Source of the DNA: Cristatella mucedo
Lineage: Eukaryota > Bryozoa > Phylactolaemata > Cristatellidae
Direction: 5' to 3'
DNA length: 64,000 nucleotides
Assembly (NCBI GenBank): GCA_009760855.2
Contig: WPIO01000042.1
Coordinates: forward strand, 1,074,501 to 1,138,500
The notes beneath the pieces were generated by a model. It saw nothing but the letters and a program-made list of their open reading frames with translations. It was not told the origin of the DNA and searched no databases. Of the stretch, positions 12,286 to 23,714 are shown piece after piece (within the stretch, counting starts at the first letter, position 1; each line of letters opens with the position of its first letter). Position numbers and translations under genes: made by a program.

Positions 12286-14536
12286 TGCGCGGCAGCCAGC
12301 CCGAAAGCGAGACTCCGTCGCGTGGTCCCGTCAAAAGCTGCTGCCATTCACCTTAACACGGACGCGTCGCCGCCAGTCGAACGGCGACTGCGCCGCCGCC
12401 GGGCAGACCATTTCCGGGCAGACGGAGACGCCCGCCGCCGCCTGTCCGCGCGCCCCACTTTCGCTGACGAGAAGGGAGCGCAGAGCGGCGGTAGTCGGTA
12501 GTCGGATTGCGGCGGCCCGCGGTAGGGCGGTGGCTCGTGGTCGACGCTCAGCTTCACGACCGCCATTTGATCCCCGCAACCTTCTGGCGGCCGGTTAGAG
12601 GTGGAGGCCGGGGAGTCTCGCACAGCAGCCGGCGGCGGTACGAGCGGGAGGATGCGGCAGGGCGGGGCGGGGCTAGGGTGGGTGCGGCTCGTCGCTGGCG
12701 CACGGAGCCCGGGACGAACGCTGGCGACGGCCGGACGAAAGAACGTGTGCGGCGGCTGTACGCTTGTCTCGAATGCGGATGCAGAAGTGGCCGCAGCCGA
12801 GTTCTTTTTACGGCGGCTTTGCATGGCGTGCAAAAATGCTATGGCAACAAACGTTCGTGCAGCGGCTTCCGCATTTAGAGAGAGCTGGGAGCCTGAGCAG
12901 ATGCCGTGCTCGTAATGTCGCTGGTCCAAGCCAGCGTGAGACTGACAAACGGCGACGCTCTGACCCTAGCATCGATTGCGGCTAGCGACTTGCGGATGCA
13001 GCACTGATACTCGAGGATTTTGGTGACAGCAGCGGAACGCGGCCCATAACTTGAGATAGACAAGTCCATATCCACAGTGTACAGAAGTCTATTCGATAGA
13101 GACGGAGGGCTAGAGGCGCCTAACAGCAGCGATGAATTGCACAAACTCTCGCACCACTCTGAGGCCTAGAGCACAATCGCTCAATCGATTCTCCGCCGAT
13201 TTAATTCAGACACCGTGAATAATGAAAGACGGTCACAATCTGGCTTATACAGCGCGCCGCCATTTCAGTATGGAGTCTGCAGGCTGCGTCAAGCCGTTTG
13301 CTAACTCATGGGCACGCTAAGAGCTCACTTTTAAGCGGTAGGATACTTACAGTGCTGATGCTAAACTGCAAAAACAAACTCAAGGGCATATAGAAAATGA
13401 GCTTGCTTTGGAAATGATAATATATATTGCGGTGAATAGCCAACAAAATTAAGCCAAGATCGCAGGCGATTTTCGTACGTACGGCGAAGCGATCGTTTGT
13501 AAAAAGTCAAAAGAAGCAACTTGAGCAAATGCGTGCAAATTAAGCAGAAGCTGTGCAGTGTTCGCATGCTGCTTGTTGGTACTCGCTCGTGCTTTAAACT
13601 TGGCACCCACATGGCCCTACGGCATTTTGGATCGCGAAAATGCAATTGCCCTCGATGTATGCGCTCGATTCGACGGCTGAACTCCAAGGCGCCTGCCCAT
13701 TACAAGGGCTCGCTCTTTCTCTCTCCGTTAGAAGCAAGTAGAGCGATTTGCTGAGGACCTAAGAGGGAACTGTCTCCCTAATGCCTCTTAAAGGCTGGCC
13801 AGAGAGCTTCGTTAAATGACGCAGCATCGCGTTTTCGAACACGCGTTTCGAGGTAGGGTTATTGGTGGAGAAGCTGATTGGCTGATTGCTATTAGGGCAG
13901 GGTGCTAATCGAAAGACTCATTCGAAGTGAATATGAGCGCTTCGGCTGTTAAGGCGCGAGCCGATGATTTCCCTGCGTTTTTGCTTCGGCTGTGCTTCGC
14001 ATGAGGTTTCCAACAAAACGCATGCACGGCAATCTGTAGCGAGGCAGTCGCAGTAAGCCTCTCTGAGGTTTAGTGAGCGTCTTTCAGTTCGGCCAGGTAG
14101 TAATAATAATACATTTGCATCCAGCACGCCCGCTCGAGTTGGCACTGATGTAGATTACGAGCGGCTCGCAATCAGCGTGCTTTCGAGTGGTGCATTCTTT
14201 GTGTGTATATTTAGTCAGATCGCTGCGACGATTACCTCTGAAAGTGCTCGGATTCACGTCCACCGTCCTTGCTCGCGTGTATCATTCAAACGTTGCAAGT
14301 CGCGAGACACATACGGCTCGAGGCAAGATTCTCAGACGGAGACACAAACTAGCCTCCTAGCCGGTCGGCGAGTCGTGCACATCGAGGAGGCGAGCACATC
14401 GAGGGGCCTGCAACTGTCGGGCCACGGCGCCGTGACCCGTTGTGACCTTGCATTCCTTGATTTCCTTCCCCGATCTCCGCCGCTTCCTCCCGTACTTCCT
14501 TCCTCTTTCGAAATGATGGATGGTAATTTTACACCA

Positions 14537-14740
14537 GGATAGTAATTTTATTTTATTTATAATATTTTTTTCTTTTACACCAAGGATGGTAATTTTATTT
14601 TATTTATAATATTTTTTTCTTTTACACCAAGGATGGTAATTTTATTTTATTTATAATATTTTTTTCTTTTACACCAAGGATAGTAATTTTATTTTATTTA
14701 TAATATTTTTTTCTTTTACACCAAGGATGGTAATTTTGCA
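14537..14740. repeat. 47-bp tandem repeat, four copies plus part
   Basis: Units start GGATGGTAATTTTATTTTAT (GGATAGTAAT in two) at 14537, 14584, 14631 and 14678, with a partial fifth at 14725. Copies are identical except for one G/A position, so expansion or homogenisation is recent. Confidence 0.97.
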
Positions 14741-15626
14741 CCAGGTGGGACTTTTTTCTCAGCCTAGGACTGTATTGTATGATTGATTATGATCATGATT
14801 AGATCTTTTCTTTCTCTACGAAGGACTTTCTCTCTGGATGGAGCTTTACAAGGCGAAACTAAATGCGATCTGCAGCTAGCTCGACTCTCTAAAATACGTG
14901 CAAGCAGAGATCATTTGTTCCTGGACGGATATCCAGTGGGAACCTGCGGCAGTGCTCACTCGCTAGTTGCCGCAACCACGCTGCCCCAGAAGGCGCTGCC
15001 CAGTTGGTGTCTTTAACAAAAGACGGTTAATTATAGCGAACGCGTTTAAGCTGCTAGACCTCGCAGCTAATGTCGCATAGCCGTATTTTTGTAAAGTAAG
15101 AGCGCGTTTAGCCCAAAATGCACGGGGCGACTGCCTCCGGACGAGTGCTCGGCCGGGCAGCCGTGCTCCGCGGCGGCTGCGGCGGTCGAGCTGGAGGGAC
15201 CGAGCCGGAGACTCGGGTTCGAGCCTCAAGGGTCGCTCCTCCGCGAAGAGATGTTTTAGAATAGGGCTTAGAAAACCCGGGCGAGCTGCACTTACGCAGC
15301 TTCCGCCTGTTGCCCCTCTCCCTTGGCCTGATTGGCTGCACTGTGTCCCTCGCTGCAGAATGCGGCGACGGGGTGCTTGAGGTGATTAGAAACGAGACAC
15401 AGGCGATGCACAGGCGATGCAGCGGCGAGGCGCTGGCGTGTTAGTGGCGAGGAGGAAGCGAGGCGGAGGTGAAGCGAGGCCAGAGGCAGCGATCGGCAGC
15501 AGTTCCTCGGCGATCGGCGATGGACAGCAGGATCAGAAAGGCGTCCAGTAGACGCACCGGCAACTCGAGCGGGCGCCCGGCTGTGCCGCTGCCTGCGCCG
15601 TCTGCCGCGAGCTTCGCTCGGCGTCG

Positions 15627-15920
15627 CTAGCTAGACGAAGCCGTCTTGTTCGTCCGCCGGCCGGCGGCCGACGCTCTCGACGGCAACCTGACGCGTCGAG
15701 GCGGGGCCTGAGCGGCGACCTTGCTGCCGCTCGCCGAGCGGCGGCGACTGCTTCGCGCTGTGACCGCGGCGGCGGCGGCGGCAGCGGCTCCTCGGTCCGG
15801 CGCTGCATCCGGATAGCAGCAGCATGTGGCGAGCAGCTGAAAGACGAATGTCAGATCGACGAGCCAAGCGCACGCGAGGAATGCCGCCGTGACGAGCGAC
15901 TCGCGCGACTGCTCTTCGCT
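15627..15920 (-). CDS. T3 exon 3: TM4 and long Ala/Arg-rich tail
   Basis: 97 codons plus TAG after a TTTCGTGTTTCAG acceptor, phase 0. It begins SEEQSRESLVTAAFL and has one hydrophobic helix (exon residues about 8-30). LLATCCCYP follows, matching T2 LLATCFCYP. Unlike its paralogues it then continues for about 60 residues: a run of eight Ala and a stretch rich in Arg, Ser and Ala ending KTASSS. The extension is encoded by GC-rich, GGC-repeat-containing DNA and may have arisen by loss of an earlier stop. Total T3 length is about 209 residues. Confidence 0.74.
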   Translation of the reverse strand, partial: SEEQSRESLVTAAFLACAWLVDLTFVFQLLATCCCYPDAAPDRGAAAAAAAAVTARSSRRRSASGSKVAAQAPPRRVRLPSRASAAGRRTNKTASSS

Positions 15921-16829
15921 CTGAAACACGAAAAAAGTGGAACCGTCACATTTCGAATTGGGCACGTCTCCGCGCATCGACGAAGGCCAGGCCGGCGCTG
16001 CGCTCGGCAAGGACGCGGAGAGCCGCGGATATCCACTTGCGTGCGCCCAAATTTCGAAAGCGGCAGCAGCAGGCTCTAGAGGTCAGCTGCGCGCACTGAC
16101 CTTCGGTTGTGAGATCCCGCGCGCGCGGACATGCGCAGACACGCTCGCACACGCTCGCACAGACTAGCTCAAAACTCGTTCACTGGCGGGAGTGGCGGAA
16201 TTGGAAAACTGGATGGCTACCGCTTCAAATCATGCACCGCTGAGCAATGGCGCAGTCGCGCGGTAAATGTTGTAAGGAGGTTATCGCTTCGCCCAAGTAA
16301 AACTTGCTGAGAGTGCGAGGCTGGGTTTTCTTCAAAACAATTGAAGTTGGCCAAGCCGTAGAGGCCGATAGTTATTGGCCAAGACGGCTCGGCCAGCCCT
16401 TCGGCTCCCCATTGGTTACCTTAATTTACATAAATATTTTCAATGGAGGTTTCATAAGTAAACCTCACACTTGGGAGGGCCTTCCAGGAGTGCAGAACGG
16501 TTCTAGAGGCCTTCGGTGCGTGGATTGGGGGTGTCTCTGCTGAGAAAAACCACCTGTCCTCAATGGACCTAAAATGGATGCTAGCTGGGCGGGGTTTCGG
16601 CGCTCACATTTCGGCTCTTCAACGTGGGACGCCCATGTGTTTTTAGTTAAATTCCCGGCGGAGCGCCATCTTTGGGAGCTTCAGATTCTCCGCAAAATTG
16701 CAAAAGAAAGCGTTTTCTTTCGTAGAGGGCGCCAGATAGCCTGTCTGAACATCACGCTGCTCCAGAGCAGAGCTGCTTCTACTGAGAGGCTCTGTCAGAC
16801 GATGGCAGAAATTCGAGCTCCGTCGGTCC

Positions 16830-17175
16830 TCGTCTGTCCTCGATCTGTCCTCCGTATGTCCTCCATCTGTCCTCCGTCTGTCCTCCATCTGTCATCCGTC
16901 TGTCCTCCCTTTGCAGCAAATAAAAAGTACCTAGAGAGAGATTGAGCTCTCTGAGGGCGCTTTATCAAGTGCATTATTATTGTTATTATTATTATTATTG
17001 TCCGTCCTCCGTCTGTCCTCCCTTTGCAGCAAATAAAAAGCACCTAGAGAGACTGAGCTCTCTGAGGGCGCTATATCAAGTGCATTATTATTGTTATTGT
17101 TATTATTATTGTCTGTCCTCCGTCTGTCCTCCGTCTGTCCTCCGTCTGTCCTCCGTCTGTCCTCCGTCTGTTCTC
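16830..17175 (+). repeat. CTGTCCTCCGT minisatellite with tandem L2-a tails
   Basis: 11-bp units of CTGTCCTCCGT or CTGTCCTCCAT flank two copies of an L2-a 3' end, about 118 bp apart. Each copy has GCAGCAAATAAAAAG, a stem-loop with GAGCTCTCTGAGGGCGC, and an ATT-rich tail. Minisatellite and L2 tails were evidently amplified together. Confidence 0.88.
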
Positions 17176-17224
17176 CCTGCGGCTCCTTACTACGGTGTAC
17201 CGCTCTGTCTTTCAAGCGGCATCT

Positions 17225-17283
17225 GCAAATGCTTCTCGGAGGCTCTCTCTCTCTCTCTCCTCTCTGTCTCTCCCCTCTCTCTC

Positions 17284-17335
<52 letters not shown>

Positions 17336-17780
17336 ACCCTCTCTCTCTATCTCTCCCTCCCCTCTCCCTCTCTCTATCTCTCCTCTCTCTCTTTCTCTCT
17401 CTCCTCTCTCTGTCTCTCTCCTCTCTTTTTCTCTTTCTCTCTCTCTCTCCTCTCTCTGTCTCTCCCCTCTCTCTCCTCTCTTTCTCTCTCCTCTCTTTCT
17501 CTCTATCTCTCTCTATCTCTCTATCTCTCCTCTATTTCTCTTTATCTCTCCTCTCTCTCTCTTTCTCTCAATCCCTCTCTATCTCCCCTCTCTCTCAATC
17601 TCTCTATATCTCTCTGTCTATCTCTCCCCTCTTTCTCCCCCTCTTTCCTCTCTTTTTCTCTCTCTCTCTCTCTCTCTCTTTCTCCTCTCTCTCCCCTCTC
17701 TCTATATGTCTCTCCCCCTCTCTCTCTCCCCCCCTCTCTCTCTCCCCCCCCTCTCTCTCTCTCTCTCCTCTCTGTCTCCC

Positions 17781-17820
<40 letters not shown>

Positions 17821-17925
17821 CTTTTTCTACGTCTCCTCTCTCTCTTTCTCCCTCTCTCTGTCTCTCTCCTCTCTTTTTCTCCGTCTCTCTCCTTTTCTTT
17901 ATCTTTCTCTCTCTCAATCTCGAAC
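17225..17925. repeat. CT-rich low-complexity block
   Basis: About 700 bp of CTCT, CCTCTCT, CTCTAT and TTTCTCT units, almost purely pyrimidine on the plus strand. All long frames here are poly(Leu-Ser) artefacts. Confidence 0.96.
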
Positions 17926-18674
17926 GTGAAGATATTAGAACTATTCTGAAATCGCAATACTTGTGCGGAATGTATCAAAGGACTTTAAAGCCAAATCTAG
18001 TCAGTCCTTCTTCGGTGGGCAGAATTGAACTCTGCTTCCGGTGAAGGCGACCGTTTATTTTTTCCTAAGGAAGATAGGGACTTTTACGGTAGAGAGGCTG
18101 AGAAGCCTCGTCTGATGAGGCACCCTTGGCTCAATGCTTCAAGATCTATCTCAAAGGAGAGCGGCGGACCTAAAAAGGTGCTAAAGAAATACTCCATTTT
18201 AAGAGCACTAGTTTGAAGCCGGTCTTCTTTTTTGGGGCCCCGATGGTAAGGGCAGTGCAAAGAAAAGTTATACGGATACAATTAATTTGCGTAAGCATCA
18301 ATATATAGACGACCTACTGACGGTTAAGAATCATAGTAAGTCTTCAAAGGAGGTTATCATTCACCATGTCGTTCCGGTTACCCACAAACCTAGATGTGTC
18401 CATTGAGCTTTTAGATACTACCACACCCCACCCCCGGTAGCCCGGCATACACCCGAGCGACCGCTATAGCTCTAGGGTGCACTATCAGTCTCGCGGATCT
18501 TTTAAACAGTAAAAGTTATTATCTGTGAGAATGCGTAAAATAGTGGCTCCAAGGACTTTTCGGCGTCTCAAATTCAATGCGTCCATTGTAATACTAGCTA
18601 TCCTAATAATAGATTCGTTTGCATGCCGCCTCTACGATAAGCAAACGCTTATAAATGAGTAGGGGTTATTTTAC

Positions 18675-18780
18675 ATTGAACGAGGTTGGCTGTTGAGCAG
18701 CAAAGGCAAAGGCGTAAGGTGCTCGCTCTTCACGACAGAGGTCACTGGTTCGAGGCCTGCAGAAGACAATAAATATTCTA
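18675..18780 (+). repeat. tRNA-derived SINE fragment
   Basis: GTAAGGTGCTCGCTCTTCAC followed by a B-box-like ACTGGTTCGAGGCCTGCAG. The head matches the SINE at 46010-46130. No L2 tail is evident. Confidence 0.55.
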
Positions 18781-20263
18781 TTTAACTTCTGCCAGCGGGT
18801 TGGTAGTGGCAAAATCTCTTTCAACACTATGCAAACGAGGCTGTTGGATCGGCTGACTTTTACTTTACCCTTTTTGCTTACTTCGCAATGCAAGTTCAGC
18901 GTCGGCTTCCCGATGAGCTATCAAATGCTTTTAAAGGTATCAAATGCTTTCGATAGTGTCTACAGATGAAGTCTTTTTAGGCTCACTTAAAGAAGCTGGC
19001 CGAGCGGTGCGCCAAATGTTGGCTGGCTCAGCTTCTCCAAATATTCGAGCAAATGTCTTTTCACTGTGACGGAACAGGCTTCCACGTGGCCAACGCGGAC
19101 TAGAGCTAACGGCTTTGTAACACTTTTCTCGAGTCAAAATAAAAGCTAAATAAAACCGTTAAATAGCAATAATATCAAAAGCAGCAAGTTTTTAGAGAAG
19201 CTAAATAGCTTTTATAAGGTGATTCGAAGAAAGATTCTTGGCGTTGAACCTTGGCTTTTCAAGGTCGATGCTTAGACTCCGCCAGAATCTCGGAGGCGGC
19301 GGCGGCGGCGGCGGCCGTTGGCGATGTGCAACTGCTTCCTTTTTTAGGTGCAGATTTTTCCGCATCTCCGCAACCTGAGTCACATGCGCGGGGCGCTCAA
19401 GCGCGTCCGCATGCGGTAGTGGACGCGCACGGGGCGCTCAAGCGAGCACCCGCTCAGCAGCAGCAGCAGCTTATATATAGCCTAGCAGGCGTCGGTCGTC
19501 AGTAGCGACCTTCTATCCTTCGTCGGTAGCGGATAGCCTCTTTCGGACGAGGTGCGGACGTTTGAGAAAGCGCGAATTGTTCAAGGTTTTTTCTGGCTAA
19601 CTGCCAGAAAAACTACGCGGTCGCCTAGAGCGTCGGCCGCGCGATCCCGAACGGCGCCGGCGAGGCGGATACGCGCCTCGGCGAATGCACTCGATATCTT
19701 AGGTAGCGCAGACGTTTTGCAGCAGCGAATCGCACGAGACGATCAATGCCCGCCGCGGCGTCGATCGGCGGCACTGGCTTCCGCACGCCAGCTGGCGCTT
19801 TACGATGACGCATCGTCTGCGCGCTCCTCGAAATTCGACAATTGACAGTCGCAAGCGTTGGACGCAAGACCGGCTCCTATTGGTGGGCAGCAGCCGCATC
19901 CGGTCACCTGCGGCGGGCGACGGCGCTCGGTCACGAACTGCTGGCTGCGTTTTTTTCGACCGGTCTACCTGCCGCCTACCTCAGACCACTTCGAAGAAGA
20001 GCGCCTCGGCGCGCTGCTCCTGGCGAAGTCGCCGCTCGCGCGCTGCGACAGCCACGCGGCGGTGGAAACGCGGCGAGCGCTTGGACTCCCATCTCGCCGA
20101 GCCAAACTGCCGCCCGCGCGGCGGGTGTGGCGCGCGCGGGCGGCAGCGGCGGCGCGGCGGCGGCGGCGGTCCGTCGCTCGCCGCTAGCGCATGGCCATCC
20201 GCCTCGCAGAGCGTCGTGCGCAGAAGACGCGAGCGGCCATCGTCGCTGGTCGCCCGTACTCAC

Positions 20264-20362
20264 CGACAGTCGCAGCACGGGCGACCATATCTGCGTGACG
20301 TACGCCGCCATGACGAGAGTGGCGACGCCCGATATGAGCACCATCCAGAAGTAGCCGACTTT
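20264..20362 (-). CDS. T3 exon 2: TM3
   Basis: 33 codons in phase 0. A CTTTGGCAG acceptor is followed by KVGYFWMVLISG, a hydrophobic helix, and VTQIWSPVLRLS at a consensus GTGAGT donor. It is two codons longer than the paralogous exons and has Val for the Phe of FGYFW, in line with T3 being the most divergent member. Confidence 0.85.
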
Positions 20363-21778
20363 CTGCCAAAGCGAAGAGCGAAGTGCCGACTGCAGCAGTG
20401 GCCGAGCGAGCCGCCTCGAACCGCTCACGTGTGGGCGGCCATCTTATCGGAACTTTGGCCGTCGGCGACCGTCGGCGCGACTTCCCCAATGAGCCAGAGC
20501 CGGAGCTGCTGCGCTCGCTCGCTAGTGCGGCGGCCACGCTGCGCTCGGCTCGCGCGCACTTGAATCGTCAAGAGCGCGCGAGCCGTCGACTGGCTGAGTG
20601 CAGGCCACTGTGCGTGCGGCAAAGACTCCCACGCGCAAAGACACCCTGCGCCGCCAGGACTCGCAGTTTGACCACGAGATGCGCCTCTCCTCTGGCGGCG
20701 CTTTTCGCGGCTACGCAGCAGAGTCGCTCGCCTCGATTGACGAAACGAATGCCGGCTGCGAATCGAAGTACGTTGGCTACCGAATGCGTACCGAAAGCCG
20801 CCTAGGCTGTGAGTGCGCCATGCAAAACTCTCCTGCGTAGCACCCACGTGGTCTTTATGGCTTTGCGGAGTTGCAGACGGAGATACATGACATCGCTGCA
20901 CAGCGTGGAAAAGCCCGCGCGACCGACAGAGTGCTGAGCGGGCGGGCCGCCGTCGAGTGGAGAATAGTGAGTAGATCAAGGTCAAGGCTGCTGGAAGAGT
21001 CTCGCGTACGTCTCTACAAATTAAAACTAGAAAGTCCGTCGCATCGCAAGATGGCGCACTTTCGTCACGTGGTGAGACGCCGTACTTGCGTCAAGCGGCA
21101 AGATGGCGCAGCTCTGTCTTCAGCCGCGGAGCTGCCACGACTCAGCGAAGCGAGTCCGCAGGCAGCAGCGAGCTGCTCGCAGCGGCAGGAGAGCCTTAAC
21201 GGCTCCCTTACTCAGCTTGCAGTGGGTGCCAAAGAATCGCCCACCGCAGGGCTCCGACCACGACCTGGCTGGTAAAGAGCGAAAACTTTAAAATATACAT
21301 AACTATATACGCCTGCGCTCAGACGCAGGCGTCATTTAGAATGAGGAGGATGAGGAGGACGGAAAGAGAAGGAGAGACGAGAGAGAAAGAGAGGAAGTAC
21401 GGACCGGGGGTGCGGCAGAGAGCTCGCAGAGCGATGCGGCGAAGCGCAGCGACGCAACGCAGCAACGCGGCCCTAGCGTAGAAAGCGAACGCGCGACTCC
21501 TCCGCTTCTAGAAAGGATCGCTGACCATTTGCGGAGCCGGGGTCGGCAGCACTTGCCTTTCCCTCTACAGTGCACCGGGGGAGCAGCGAGCTTGGCCGCA
21601 CCCTTTTTGCGCCCCTTGATCTTCAGCGGCGACAAAATTGTTTCCCGGTTCCGCTCGATAATCACCTGCGAGCTCCGTTCGAATAAACACAGACAGACAC
21701 CCTCCCTTCTCCGGATTAGCGCGGTAGCAGCGACGCAGCGAGCCGCCGGCCGCCGCCGGCTGTTAGCCCTCTCCTTAC
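20363..21778 (-). other. T3 intron 1
   Basis: A 1416-base phase 0 intron. It contains an L2-b 3' end (20741-20890). AAGATGGC motifs lie at 21048-21055 and 21100-21107, with a reverse copy at 20438-20445. These could be an internal regulatory cluster. The rest is GC-rich without recognisable content. Confidence 0.65.
20741..20890 (+). mobile_element. L2-b 3' terminus
   Basis: About 150 bp covering the last coding segment (GYRMRTESRLGCEC, then NSPA and a stop) and the short 3' UTR ending GACGGAGATACATGACAT. The orientation is opposite to T3. Confidence 0.82.
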
Positions 21779-22015
21779 CTGCACGGCCGCTGCAGGGTCG
21801 CCGCCGAGACTGAACGAGAAGCCAGAGGTGAGGACGCAGAGCAAGCTCGCGGCCAGCCCGGCGGCGCCCGTTATTTGGTTGAACGGCGGCGTCCAGTACC
21901 GCGTCGGATCGACCATGATGTGCAGAGAGCCCGCGGCGAGAGCGAGGGCGGCCAGGCCGCCCAGAAAGCCGACCGCTCGAAAGCAGCAGGCGCACTCGCG
22001 CGGCGTACCATCCAT
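21779..22015 (-). CDS. T3 exon 1: TM1 and TM2 of a four-TM membrane protein
   Basis: 79 codons from MDGTPRECACCFRAVG to a terminal CAG, then a GTAAGG donor. Aligned to T2 the extra seven residues are at the N-terminus (CACCFRAVGF against FGCFRFFGVG). TM1 is about residues 13-33; the loop reads SLHIMVDPTRYWTPPFN, keeping Pro, Trp, Pro and Asn but with Asp for Asn before the first Pro; TM2 is about 49-70; the turn is GGDPAAAVQ. The reading frame stays open upstream to 22330, but that part is not conserved and is probably 5' UTR. T3 (15627-22015) is the most divergent member. Family unrecognised. Confidence 0.8.
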
Positions 22016-22949
22016 TCGCGCGCGAAGGCCGCAGCGTTCGGCGGCGACGCGCTTCGCGGCGGCGGACGCGCTGCGCCCGCGCTCAGCGCGTCCGCCGCCG
22101 CGGCCGGAGATGCAGAACCGCAAAAGTCGCCGACAGGAAGAAGCGAAAGCCAGACTGCGCCGCCACAGCCCTGTCTCGGCCGAGGCGCCTCCCGTGGCTG
22201 CGAAATTGCCAGGATGCCTAGAAGCCGGGAAGCGTACCGCGCGTGCGGTTGCGCGCAAGGGCGTCGGCCTGGAAGTGAGCAGTCTCGCTGCTCCATCGGC
22301 CTCATGGTCCGACCGACCAGGAAGTGGCACTCTGGCCTCTTCTTCGTATGGGGTGCAGACGCTCAGACGAGCGGCGCGCGACAGGCCGATTAGTGGGGTT
22401 CGCAGGGAGGTGGTGCGCGGTCAGCCGCAGGATCGGCGGACGCCATTTGTGCAGCGGGGTCCGCGGTGTGCGACTGGGGTGACCCTTTGGTGGGGGGGGG
22501 GCGGCGGCGGGACGCCAGTGTTTCCTTAGCGGGCGCCCTGGAGTTCTGCCTTTGCAGACGAGCGCACGGTTTTGCTTTAAATTATGCTAGGGACGCTTGC
22601 CGGGCGGCGCTGATTTAGCGCTAAGCTTCGAATTCAGAAGATATGGACTTGGCGGCGTTATTGGGTGACCGAGGAGACCTTATCGCCTAGGCGCGCCCCG
22701 GGTGACCTGCAGTTCCTGGTCCGCTGTCTTGACATGAGTCACCAGGTTATGGCCGACAAAGGGAATATTTCCAGCCGGTGCACTTTGGCCGCTTTCCCGG
22801 CTAGTCGGTCATAAGGGGAAACTGGAGTCTTTCCTGACCTTCACCTCCGACTTCGAGTTGGTAGGGTGCTTATCATTTGAAACCGGCTCGCCAATAATTT
22901 CCAAAATACATTGCTTAAGGATTTCGACCATAGAAACTAGCCACAAACT

Positions 22950-23112
22950 GCTAGCTGATTTAACAGCCTCTTTTGTACAGCGACAGAAGCGCCTTTACGG
23001 CTATCACCACCGCTTGCAGCGGCGATGCAGAATCGCCCACCTCCGGATTCCTGCCCACGACCGCGGGACCGAGGTCATGAAAAGCGACCGCCTTACCTAG
23101 CGTGCCATCACC
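22950..23112 (-). repeat. tRNA-derived SINE
   Basis: Minus-strand copy of the SINE best seen at 38748 and 29578. Its body includes the hairpin around CGCCGCTTGCAGCGGCG, the segment GCCGTAAAGGC, and the 3' end TGTTAAATCAGCTAG. The B box is mutated. Confidence 0.8.
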
Positions 23113-23293
23113 GGCATCTCACCGGCATCTCACCGGGTCCACCAAAGGCCGCGCTAGGAAGGAAACTCTATGGGATTGTAATGTTTCGTTTATAAGAATA
23201 TTTATTATTTATAAGCTAATTTATAGACAAAATATGTATAAGCTAATTTATGGCAATTATTATTTACAAGCATAGAAGCATATAGGTCCTAAC

Positions 23294-23460
23294 TCTGCTA
23301 TGCTTCCCACTTTCTCTTTGTTGCGTGAGACGAAGTCTGTTGGCTACCGAATGCGTACCGAAAGGCGCTTAGGCTGTGAGTGCGCTATACAAAACTCTCC
23401 TGCGTAACACCCACGTGGTCTTTATGACTTTGTGGAATTACAGACGGAGATACATTACAT
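23294..23460 (+). mobile_element. L2-b 3' terminus
   Basis: Same segment as 20741-20890 but longer at its 5' side (from CTCTGCTATGCTTCCCAC). It encodes LLRETKSVGYRMRTE and ends GACGGAGATACATTACAT. Confidence 0.85.
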
Positions 23461-23714
23461 AAAATTACGATACATATAGCTGAGCCTCCTCTTCGGTGAA
23501 TCCCCGAAATCGCGACTTTCTGTTGGCGACCCACGTGTGTTGCGATGACTGGGTTGGAGTCTCAGTAAGCCGACACTAACAATTGCTTGCGTGTCTGTCC
23601 ATGGCATCGCTAAAATGTGAAAGCTGCTTATGTGAACATCCGGCATCAAGCATGAAGCAGTTTCAAGTGAGCTCAGCTTAGATGGATGGAAATAGCATCG
23701 TTTAGCTGATTTGG

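Larger units (their letters stand above)
11044..15626. other. T2-T3 intergenic spacer (4583 bp)
   Basis: Holds the presumed T2 promoter (no TATA; AAGATGGC at 11176-11183), a long (GGC)n tract, an L2-b 3' fragment (11825-12285) and a 47-bp tandem repeat. The stretches 12286-14536 and 14741-15626 contain GC-rich frames on both strands without membrane, domain or splice signatures. I call no gene there. Confidence 0.6.
15921..20263 (-). other. T3 intron 2
   Basis: A 4343-base phase 0 intron, the longest intron in the array. It holds a CTGTCC minisatellite with two L2-a 3' tails (16830-17175), a very long CT-rich block (17225-17925), a tRNA-like SINE (18675-18780) and short (GGC)n tracts (about 19292-19316 and 20140-20170). 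Nothing is recognisable in 15921-16829 or 17926-18674. Confidence 0.65.

Noticed and set aside
12348-12929. A 193-codon minus-strand frame in the T2-T3 spacer as a gene
   Set aside because: Competing frames are open on both strands, composition is Arg/Pro/Ala-biased as expected from GC-rich DNA, and no domain, membrane segment or splice context supports it.
17091-18044. The longest open frames in the window (up to 335 codons), rich in Leu and Ser
   Set aside because: They are translations of the CT-rich low-complexity block; all three frames stay open because CT repeats cannot form stops. The same applies to the poly(Ser-Leu), (Arg-Glu), (Ile-Tyr), (Val-Cys) and (Ala) frames at 356-820, 6020-6374, 7496-7900, 9447-9977, 11426-11842, 26092-26427, 30005-30334, 35587-36184 and 60065-60685.
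19805-20563. A 252-codon plus-strand frame
   Set aside because: It is antisense to T3 exon 2 and extends through GGC-rich DNA; its Arg-rich composition is typical of a shadow frame.
22016-22330. N-terminal extension of T3 from the open frame up to 22330
   Set aside because: The extra sequence is Arg/Ala-rich GC-biased coding noise without similarity to T1, T2, T4 or T5.
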